A DNA stretch of 40,380 bases from Nemertoderma westbladi. Lineage: Eukaryota > Xenacoelomorpha > Nemertodermatida > Nemertodermatidae. Below are positions 12,101 to 19,711 of this stretch, one piece after another; the first letter of the stretch is position 1; the number at the start of each line of letters is the position of its first letter. The notes beneath the pieces were generated by a model. The model made no database searches. It was not told the origin of the DNA and saw only the letters and a program-made list of their open reading frames with translations. Both the position numbers and the translations under genes were made by a program. The stretch is from the NCBI GenBank assembly GCA_032718475.1, contig JAUCBJ010005848.1, positions 1-40,380 on the forward strand, written 5' to 3'.

Positions 12101-12478
12101 TCCGAATGCGACGAAGGTCCGAATGGGACGAAGGTCCGAATGGGACGGAGGTCCGAATGGGACGTAGGTCCGAATGGGACGAAGGTCCGAATGGGACAAA
12201 GGACCGAATGGGACAAAGGACCGAATGGGACAAAGGTCGGAATGGGACGAGGTCCGGATGGGACGGAGGTCCGAATGGGACGAAGGTCCGAATGGGACAA
12301 AGGTCCGAATGGGACGTAGGTCCGAATGGACAAAGGTCCGAATGGGACGAAGGTCCGAATGGGACAAAGGACCGAATGGGACAAAGGTCGGAATGGGACG
12401 AGGTCCGGATGGGACGGAGGTCCGAATGGGACGAAGGTCCGAATGGGACAAAGGTCCGAATGGGACGAAGGCCCGAAG
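9171..12478. repeat. 17-bp minisatellite, about 195 units
   Basis: Tandem array of GGTCCGAATGGGACGAA. Variation concentrates at unit positions 14-16 (GACGAA, GACGGA, GACAAA, GACGTA, GACGGATG). Rare one-base insertions (TCCCG near 9707 and 9737) and deletions (GGGCGAAGG near 10330, 10433, 10516) mark block duplications. The segment at about 9661-9780 recurs almost exactly 240 bp later. GACGGA units dominate the left half and GACAAA units become common on the right. Since 17 is not divisible by three and the unit has no stop in any register on either strand, all six frames stay open. The long open frames here (up to 1146 codons) are artefacts. Confidence 0.97.
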
Positions 12479-13050
12479 TCGTAGTAGGCGAAGCCTTTGC
12501 CAACCCACGCGTATTGCCACTATTTGGGATGGGTCAGGGCCAACAATAATTGTAATTAATTGTAAAAGCCTTCTGTCATGTTTTAAAACCGAATTATTTA
12601 ATGAATTAAATGTATAATTACACATTTTGAAATATATATTAATCACGAGTATGTGTATATATATATACTGATACTGACTGACTGACTGAGTCTGTAGTAT
12701 TATATAGGCCTACTCAAGCCATGCACATTGTGCCATTTCCACACCAAATACAATATTTACCAGTTGTTTCGGTTTAGGTAGATGGGCGTTGTTTGGGTTA
12801 GGAGCTTGGGCGTAGTTTGGGTTAAGAACTTGGGCGTTGTTTTTTTACTATGAATATCATTTTAAATGATTAAATATAATTGAATTGTTTGGGTTAAGAG
12901 GTTGGGCGTTGTTTGGGATAAGATTGTTTTGGTTAGGAGGTTGGGCGATGTTTGGGTTAATTATTTACAATTATTATTTACCCATCCACAAATAGTGGTA
13001 TTAAACAGATTCTTCGCCAACTACGTGGCTCGCCCCACACCTGAAACATT
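12479..13050. repeat. Core of inverted-repeat element, copy 1 (left terminus eroded)
   Basis: Counterpart of 23368-23888. Here the 17-bp array runs straight into GTAGTAGGCGAAGCCTTTGCC, so the left GTGGGGCTAGCCACG motif and the forward 21-bp array of copy 2 are missing. The right end is intact: TTCGCCAACTACGTGGCTCGCCCCACA..GAAACATTGG, with the motif at 13024-13039. Internally there are several GGGCGTTGTTTGGGTTAAGA-type repeats (about 12783-12960) that are fewer in copy 2. No gene. Confidence 0.7.
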
Positions 13051-13150
13051 GGAACTAAATTCGTTTTCGTTTTCCTCTAGTTATTGGAACTAAATTCGCC
13101 TAAATTGGAACTAAATTCGCCAAAATTGGAACTAAATTCGCATGAGGCTT
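13046..13150. repeat. Short 21-bp minisatellite (4 units)
   Basis: About four units of the ATTGGAACTAAATTCGCCAA type, directly after the element's right end. The equivalent array of copy 2 (23884-24196) has about 15 units, so the number changed since the duplication. Confidence 0.85.
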
Positions 13151-13187
13151 AAATTAGAACTAAGTACGGGGAATCCAACATACACCA

Positions 13188-13545
13188 TGCCCCGCAATAT
13201 AGTGTCGTAACTCCATGACATGACCTACAATTGAAACAGAGAGTTTCACTTGCCGACCAAAAAAATACGTTTGAAAAAAGTGTCCCCGGCGATATTGCAC
13301 CGGTCGTACTGCAGAGTTATTCGTATTTTTACAAATTCATATTTTTACATACATTTTCCACTAGTACCAACATATCACTGTAATGTTGAAGAATAAGAAG
13401 AACTGCGGTATAACTGGTGAAATATCGACGGAGAGACTTTTTCAAAAGATTGAAAGCTAAATAAAAATTCTGACTCACCCAGTAAGGGGGAGGGATTTCA
13501 AACTATAATTCAAATTTTATTCAATCTCATTACGGTTAGTTGAAT
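13188..13545. repeat. MITE-like dispersed repeat with internal inverted repeat (R2 family)
   Basis: Contains TTTGAAAAAAGTGTCCCCGG..GCACC..GTACTGCAG..TTATTC (about 13270-13325). An imperfect reverse complement follows at about 13390-13450 (GAATAAG..AACTGCGG..CTGGTGAAATATCGACGGAGAGACTTTTTCAAA). The same blocks occur in copy 2 (24230-24570) and as separate diverged copies at 19262-19445 and 32930-33175. The ACACCATGCCCCGCAATATAGTGTCG-like start is shared with 32934-32966. No coding capacity. Confidence 0.7.
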
Positions 13546-13658
13546 AAAGATAAACTAAAATAAGATAAGATGGTGTAGTTAGTGCATTGCCAAGACATAT
13601 ATGTGGCAGCCCCTGTCTCAGAAGTATGTTGGCACTACTGGTACAGTATGGCCTGAGT

Positions 13659-14748
13659 CACACAAGTGCGTTTAACTTTCAAAATGCAATATTCTGATGA
13701 TTCAAATTTCCTTAGAAGCTTTTTATAAATCTTCTTTTGCAATGCAGCCAATGATTTTATGAGCTGAAACTTTAATGTTTATGTGTGAACTGGGACGTGA
13801 TTCTGAAGTTGAGTGAACTGGGACGTGATTCTGAAGTTGAGTGAACTGGGACGTGGTTCTGAAGTTGAGTGAACTGGGACGTGGTTCTGAAGTTGAGTGA
13901 ACTGGGACGTGGTTCTGAAGTTGAGTGAACTGGGACGTGGTTCTGAAGTTGAGTGAACTGGGACGTGGTTCTGAAGTTGAGTGAACTGGGACGTGATTCT
14001 GAAGTTGAGTGAACTGGGACGTGATTCTGAAGTTGAGTGAACTGGGACGTGGTTCTGAAGTTGAGTGAACTGGGACGTGGTTCTGAAGTTGAGTGAACTG
14101 GGACGTGGTTCTGAAGTTGAGTGAACTGGGACGTGGTTCTGAAGTTGAGTGAACTGGGACGTGGTTCTGAAGTTGAGTGAACTGGGACGTGGTTCTGAAG
14201 TTGAGTGGACTGGGACGTGGTTCTGAAGTTGAGTGAACTGGGACGTGGTTCTGAAGTTGAGTGAACTGGGACGTGGTTCTGAAGTTGAGTGAACTGGGAC
14301 GTGGTTCTGAAGTTGAGTGAACTGGGACGTGGTTCTGAAGTTGAGTGAACTGGGACGTGGTTCCGAAGTTGAGTGAACTGGGACGTGGTTCTGAAGTTGA
14401 GTGAACTGGGACGTGGTTCTGAAGTTGAGTGAACTGGGACGTGGTTCTGAAGTTGAGTGAACTGGGACGTGGTTCTGAAGTTGAGTGAACTGGGACGTGG
14501 TTCCGAAGTTGAGTGAACTGGGACGTGGTTCTGAAGTTGAGTGAACTGGGACGTGGTTCTGAAGTTGAGTGAACTGGGACGTGGTTCTGAAGTTGAGTGA
14601 ACTGGGACGTGGTTCTGAAGTTGAGTGAACTGGGACGTGGTTCCGAAGTTGAGTGAACTGGGACGTGGTTCTGAAGTTGAATGTTGAAAGCTCCTGTGTT
14701 TGTGACACGTTGCAGAAACAAAAGTTGCTCCGTGTGAGGGGGGCCTAA
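13659..14748. repeat. Element carrying 28-bp minisatellite, GGCCCCCCTCACAC-type end
   Basis: The right end, GTTGCAGAAACAAAAGTTGCTCCGTGTGAGGGGGGCCTA (ending about 14748), is nearly identical to the terminus of the hairpin element at 30413-30928. The left end, TATGGCCTGAGTCACACAAG at about 13656, may be a diverged counterpart. Between the two lies the 28-bp array. The homologous place in copy 2 (about 26296-26345) keeps only GAAGTTGAATGTTGAA and an ATGGCCTAAG end. Confidence 0.55.
13785..14680. repeat. 28-bp minisatellite, 32 units
   Basis: The unit begins GTGAACTGGGACGTGGTTCT and continues GAAGTTGA. The array is 896 bp, exactly 32 units, with almost no length variation. GTGATTCTG variants sit at the left end and near 13990-14030. 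A TTCCGAAG variant recurs at 14361, 14501 and 14641, exactly 140 bp apart, showing a five-unit higher-order repeat. The open frames of 309-332 codons on the minus strand are products of the stop-free unit, not a gene. Confidence 0.96.
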
Positions 14749-15986
14749 CGAAATGAGAGGTTTACACTTTCAGACATTTCACCCACAAGCGAAAGACTGG
14801 AGAATTGCAAGAAAACGAAATGGGAGGAAATTTAATGATTCAAGAATAAACTTTCAAAGATTAAACCGATGGACAGAACGAACGACCGACAGACAGACCG
14901 AACGACCGACCGAACAAACGGCAGACAGATCGAACGACCGACCAACAGACCGAACGAGCGACCGACAGACCGAACGACCGACAGACAGACCGAACGACCG
15001 ACAGACAGATCGAACGACCGACCGAAAGACCGAACGACCGACAGACAGATCGAACGACCGACCGACAGACCGAACGACGGACAGACAGATACGAGATTGA
15101 AATAGTGGTACTCGTGTGTTAAGATCACATGCCTTCGTGGCTTGCCCCACATAAAATTTACATTTTCTTATAAATAATACTATAAGTCATTTTAATCATA
15201 AATATTATTATTATATTTAACAAATAATTGTAGGTCAACTTTGTTTTTAGTTGATAATTAGTTTACGAAGGAACATAAAATCCGGCGTTTTATTGAACCT
15301 TCTTCCTCCTAACCTTGAGAGTCACTATGAAATACTGATTTAAATAAAATAATAAATATCAATAAATTTCACGATACTGTACTAATAACTAGAATCACCT
15401 AAATTTGATACAATATCCCAATAAGAATTATTGTATACTATATTTTCACCAACACCAGTTATAAAACAAGACAAAAATAACTTTTGTTTTAATATCAATA
15501 TCATAATGAATTACAGATTTTACCATCTTACCAACACCTTCCCAACAACTCGTAGTAAATGTGACTTCCTAACCACTACCATTTCATTGCACTTTATGCA
15601 TTTTCAAATTAAGTATTTGAATAAAATATTGCATAACATACAACCCCAAAGGCGATAAAAACCAAAATAATTTATCAATAATATAAAAAGAAAAATATCT
15701 AATAATTATGATATTAATTAATACACGTCATGTTTTCTAACAAACAAATTTGGAAACTTTTATATACCAAAATGAAGTGTTTCAGACAGGAAAAATGCGA
15801 CAGAAAACCATTTATAAATACCTTTTCGAATTAAACTGTTTCTAACAAGTCGACCACCAGGTCGTGTCTTAAATATGGCTGGTTAAATAGATTATGAAGG
15901 TTATATAAAGGAAACGTTTCTATTTGCGGTGCAAATAGATTAATTGAACAAACATGAACGTGTCCCACTAACTACGGGAATAGATT
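14749..15986. other. Intergenic region with short tandem repeat and terminal motif
   Basis: About 14866-15095 is a degenerate tandem repeat of GACCGAACGACCGACAGACA type. It gives open frames rich in Thr/Asp/Arg that I do not regard as genes. It is followed within 45 bp by CTTCGTGGCTTGCCCCACA (15133-15151), the R1-family terminal motif. The remaining AT-rich sequence up to the minus-strand exon at 15987 shows nothing recognisable and would include that gene's 3' UTR. Confidence 0.6.
14866..15151 (-). repeat. R1-type terminal motif next to ACCGACAGACAG tandem repeat
   Basis: A roughly 230 bp array of 4-, 8- and 12-bp related words (CGAACGAC, CGACAGAC, AGATCGAACGAC) ends at about 15095. The motif CGTGGCTTGCCCCACA follows at 15136-15151. 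The spacing between array and motif parallels 216-303 and 33512-33590. Confidence 0.7.
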
Positions 15987-18941
15987 CTACTGTCCGCCGG
16001 TCCTCTGGTGATGTGGGGGCGGATAGTAGTTGGTGGGTGGGGGACCCCCCGCTGGGTATATGGCGCCACCCTGCGGCCCCGGCGGGTACCCAGGTTGACT
16101 CGGCTGTCTGTACTGCTGGTTGATTGGATGCTGGACGCCCCCTGCCGGGTAGTTTGGCATCGTCGCTTCTGGGTGGCCCGGCATGGTTGGTGCTGAAATG
16201 GGAAAAATATTTCCACATTAGAAAAGTTATAGAAAACTGGTTAATTTTAGTCTTCAACCAGTTTTAGACCAGTTAACTGGAGATCCGAAATCGTGTCTTT
16301 AAATTTACTTTTGCTTTTGCTTAACCACTGACGGCGAGCTGTTAAGTTACGGCGTCATTGGTTACCACGTAAACAATAGGTGAAAATTTGCCTGACAGCC
16401 GGATAGGCCTACTGCATTACCTACCGGTAGGCGGGGTATAGCTATTAATGACCAGTAGGGTCTAGCTATATTATTATAACATGGCTCCAAACGCCACCAT
16501 AAATATAAGCTAACTTATTTATAACATAATTTATGTCATTTTTACATTTATTTATACAACAACTAATTTTGTTACATTGTCAACTTAACAGCGTTCTGGT
16601 GAATTACTCGTAACGCTGCAAAGTACTACTTTGCAGCGTTGCGGCATATAGGACGGAACGCTGCAAAGTAATCAATGACATTGAAACAACTTCAATTACA
16701 GTATTCCAGAATGTATTATTTCCATTTATGTTAATGAGTGCTGCTTTATTATCCAGTTTGCAGTGACGGAACTAGCTATGTTAACTATGTTAATAACTGT
16801 TTAACGTGTACTGTAATCTATTATGGCGAGACGTCCAATAGAAGATACTAAAATGACCAAAGAAAATGGCGACAGTGTTCAGCAAAACTGAACGGACACA
16901 GACGGTGACTAAGTTTGCTTCAGTAGATCGAAGTATGCTTCAGTACTATTTACATCATTGCTTGCAAATGTCACTTTTCAGCGTTAAAGGCCCTTGTTTA
17001 TTTATGTAAACCTCCCTCGCTGCGCTCGCTCGGTACATAAATAAACTTATAACGCTGAAAAGTGCTACTTTGCACACAATGATGTAAATAGTTATTATAT
17101 GTGCAGTTTCTATCACTTATAATGTATATGTACAATCATTTCGTAATGTTAAAATTTTGGAATAAAACTACATACATACATGTTGCAAAGTACTTTACAG
17201 TGTTCTGATCCTCGTGGCTTTATGTTCACTCACTCACTAACGTTCGTTCGTGTAACAAAGCCACTCGGATCATCACACTGTAAAGTGCTACTTTACACAC
17301 AAGTATGTAAATAGTTATTAAGTCACAACTGACATCAAAATAAAATTAAAAAATCCTCTGAAATGAGGTATCCCATTTCAATAAATTTGGCAATATTTAT
17401 AATTATCCATTAAATAATTGTGTTTATACCAAAGAAAAATTAAACAATGGAAAATAAAATAATAATTTCATAAAAATGTTCAGCTGCTCAGAACATGATA
17501 ACGTCGATATGACGAACGTTTACGCCACCACGAACGTTTACGCCACCACGAACGTTTACGCCACCACGAACGTTTACCTTTTATGCCACGAACATATTAT
17601 CAAACTTACACATATGATGTGGAATATGTTGGCTCTGCTGACCAGGATAACCCGGACTCGGGTACCCTTGTTGTGAGGCTGGAACCCCCTGGTGTTGTTG
17701 AGGATGTTGAGGATGAGGATGTTGGATCTGCTGCCGCTGCTGTTCGGCGTTAGGTTGCTGCTGATGTTGCTGTGGTTGTGGCTGCTGATGTTGCTGTGGT
17801 TGTGGCTGCTGATGTTGCTGTGGTTGTGGCTGCTGATGTTGCTGTGGTTGTGGCTGCAGATGTTGCTGTGGCTGTTGATGTTGCTGTGGTTGTGGCTGTT
17901 GCTGTGGTTGTTGTTGCGGCTACAAGGAAGAGTAATGGTATAATTAAATCCAATAAGAACGCCGTGAGGGCAAACCGATGTTAGGACAATTGCGACCCGG
18001 ACATTTGCGACCCGGACAATTGCGACCCGGACATTTGCGACCCGGACAATTGCGACCCATGATTTTGGGAAAAGTTGATGGGTCGCAATTGACCGGGTCG
18101 CAATTGTCCGGGTCGCAATTGTCCGGATCCAGATAAAAAGATGTAATGTATACCGGTATCATTGATAAATATCATTGTATATCATTGACAATTGCGACCC
18201 GGTCAATTGCGACCCATGTTTTTAAATAAAAATTATGGGTCGCAATTGTCCGGGTCGCAATTGTCCGGAATCCGGGCAAACCACCGATAACAAACGACCA
18301 ACACCCTAAAAGTCACCGGTAATATAACCCGCATCGTATTATAATATATATGTATATATTTATATAACTGTATGTCTGTATGTATACACTACACCCTGCC
18401 CCGGAATATATTATAATTTATTGACAAGAATCGCATATAGCTAGAATAAACACACCAGTCAGCAGAACCACTACTAAATAAATAATTCAATATCGCAATA
18501 TGCCACTATAATAAAGCTTAAGACTTTTCAGGATAACACAATTTATAGCTAGATGGAATGCTTTCCTTATAAACTGAATAAGGCCTATTTAACACCCCAG
18601 TGGTACTAGGGTTAACAAATGGTTTGAAGTTTTGTAATCCTCATGTAAATGTGTTCCTGAGGCGATTAAAAATGGAAAACAAATTTCTTCGGAATTACTG
18701 ACCCCCCCCCCCCCCCCCCGCCCCCCCACACCCCTTAATAAAACTGTTTCGAGTCTCGCGGATACGACACATAGCCACCTACCTGATTGGGGAGCGAAGG
18801 ATATCCAACATTAGGTCTCGGTGCGCGTTGTGGGAAGCTGCTCCCCCCAGCGTAGGGGTTCTGTTGGGATCCCGGATGCTGTTGGGGACCACCAGGAGGC
18901 AGCTGATGGCCTCTTTGTGGACTTCCTGATGCTACAGGACT
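15987..18941 (-). CDS. Pro/Gln/Gly-rich protein, C-terminal three exons (partial)
   Basis: Three minus-strand exons with matching splice phases: 18783-18941 (acceptor CCACAG, donor GTAGGT, 53 codons, phase 0 at both ends), 17610-17919 (acceptor CCTTGTAG, donor GTAAGT, ends one base into a codon) and 15987-16192 (acceptor TTTCAG, completes that codon, stop TAG). Together they give about 223 residues with no charged or globular domain. The first exon has GGPQQHPG and NPYAGG motifs. The second is a Q/P/H-rich tract from CAACCACAGCAACATCAGCA repeats (a trinucleotide-rich region on the plus strand at 17750-17900). The third is rich in Tyr-Pro-Pro and Gly and ends HHQRTGGQ. I do not recognise the family. 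Such Q/P/Y/G-rich tails occur in transcription co-regulators and trafficking adaptors. Upstream exons lie at higher coordinates. The candidate exon at 29746-29936 ends in a compatible phase. Confidence 0.7.
16612..16640. repeat. Perfect 14-bp-arm palindrome AACGCTGCAAAGTA
   Basis: AACGCTGCAAAGTA, one base, then TACTTTGCAGCGTT. A further AACGCTGCAAAGTA occurs at about 16657-16670. Related words, AACGCTGAAAAGTGCTACTTTGC, occur in the foldback element just downstream (17050-17073). It lies within an intron of the minus-strand gene. Confidence 0.85.
16944..17092. mobile_element. Foldback/MITE-like element 1
   Basis: Long imperfect hairpin. The left arm is ACTATTTACATCATT..GCAAATGTCACTTTTCAGCGTT..GTTTATTTATGTA, and the right arm is its complement, ending AATGATGTAAATAGT. 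The loop holds CCTCCCTCGCTGCGCTCGCTCGG. It shares outer ends with element 2 just downstream. Confidence 0.75.
17168..17316. mobile_element. Foldback/MITE-like element 2
   Basis: Second hairpin. The left arm is ACATACATGTTGCAAAGTACTTTACAGTGTTCTGATCC..GTGGCTTT, and the right arm runs AAAGCCACTCGGATCA..ACTGTAAAGTGC to CAAGTATGTAAATAGTT. It has the same length, outer-end sequence and design as element 1 but different arm sequence, so the two are diverged members of one family. Confidence 0.7.
17514..17577. repeat. 18-bp tandem repeat, about 3.5 units
   Basis: Repeats of ACGAACGTTTACGCCACC just 3' (on the minus strand) of the donor of exon 17610-17919. No known role. Confidence 0.8.
17984..18268. 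repeat. Two inverted clusters of GGACAATTGCGACCC
   Basis: 17984-18126 has five alternating GGACAATTGCGACCC and GGACATTTGCGACCC units, then a spacer ATGATTTTGGGAAAAGTTGA, then three inverted copies. 18187-18268 has two units, a spacer, then two inverted copies. Each cluster would fold into a long hairpin. It lies in the intron between the Pro/Gln-rich exons. Confidence 0.9.
18702..18727. repeat. Poly-C tract
   Basis: Eighteen C, one G and seven C in a row, about 55 bp beyond the donor of the minus-strand exon at 18783 and so inside its downstream intron. On the transcribed minus strand it is poly-G. Confidence 0.95.
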
Positions 18942-19711
18942 CTGTGGACCAATAGAAAATACTTTATAAAAATACTTTTATTATTAAAAAAAATTTTTAT
19001 TAATAATCCATATTCAAGAACACTTTGTTTATGTACGAATAGCTATGCAATAGTATGATTACAGTTATTGCATTGTTGCCCAGCTACGTATAGGATAAAA
19101 ACATGTTCTAGAATATGGTGTATTTTTTTAATAGAATAATAGAAAGACCTAATAGAATAGTTTTAATAGAATGACCTTGCATAGGTGTAAAACCATACAA
19201 ATTTAGAATGCCCATATTGTACAATGCCTATTTTACGACGAAATTCAGATTGTGATACATATTTGGAATCCTTGCGCGGCCAGCTTTCTGTCAATATCAA
19301 CAAATCGCTATAAGGTTGAAGAATAACTGCGGTGTATCTGGCGCAATACCGATGGAGACATCTTTTTCAAACGCTTGTAGCTAAAGAATGAAAGCAAAAA
19401 TAAAGATTCTGGCTCAGCCAGGAAGGAGGAGGGAGGTGAAACTACCTCTGTTTAAAATTCCATGCTATCTGTCTGTAATGTCTGAATGTGAAAAACCATA
19501 GCATTGATAATTGCTAAGATCTAGAACTGGATATTAATTAAATGTAACAATCTGTCAGTTATAGAGGAAAACCAATTGATTGGCAACAATGATTGTAAAT
19601 AGTAATAATTCAGGATAAATTCAAATTGAAATTTTGATAATCGTTTCAGAATCAAAGTTACAATATAAATAGGGGTCTACTAATAATTAGGAAAGGGTTG
19701 TAATAAATAAA
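18942..19711. other. Region between divergent genes, with R2 repeat copy
   Basis: Intron or 5' flank of the minus-strand Pro/Gln-rich gene and upstream region of the plus-strand GTPase gene. The piece 19262-19445 is a diverged R2 repeat (GGTTGAAGAATAACTGCGG..GGAGACATCTTTTTCAAA..GCAAAAATAAAGATTCTGGCTCAGCCAGGAAGGAGGAGGG). No exon or clear promoter motif was identified. Confidence 0.5.

Larger units (their letters stand above)
8297..13616. repeat. Segmental duplication, copy 1
   Basis: This block is nearly identical, apart from array length and a LINE insertion, to 21514-26300. It starts within TATTTCACTAATTTACTCC upstream of the exon and runs through two exons, a 17-bp array, a roughly 500 bp core, a short 21-bp array and a MITE-like repeat. 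It ends around GACATATATGTGGCA..CCCCTGTCT. The two exons are identical in protein, and flanking intron and UTR bases differ at only a few positions, so the duplication looks recent. Copy 2 is continuous with upstream exons of the gene and copy 1 is not, so copy 2 is probably ancestral in this respect. Confidence 0.9.

Noticed and set aside
9063-12646. Very long open frames (up to 1146 codons on the minus and 1110 on the plus strand) that look like repeat proteins
   Set aside because: They exist in every frame because the 17-bp unit has no stop on either strand and its length is not a multiple of three. No splice, start or family evidence was seen.
13723-14721. Minus-strand open frames of 309 and 332 codons with SEPRPSSLNFRTT repeats
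   Set aside because: They are the translated 28-bp minisatellite. Both registers are open.
14753-15152. Thr/Asp/Arg-rich and Ser/Val/Arg-rich open frames on both strands
   Set aside because: Translation of a degenerate ACCGACAGACAG tandem repeat, with no gene features.
17692-17984. Plus-strand poly-Leu/Trp and poly-Val/Ala frames
   Set aside because: Shadows of the CAG/CCA-rich coding exon on the minus strand.
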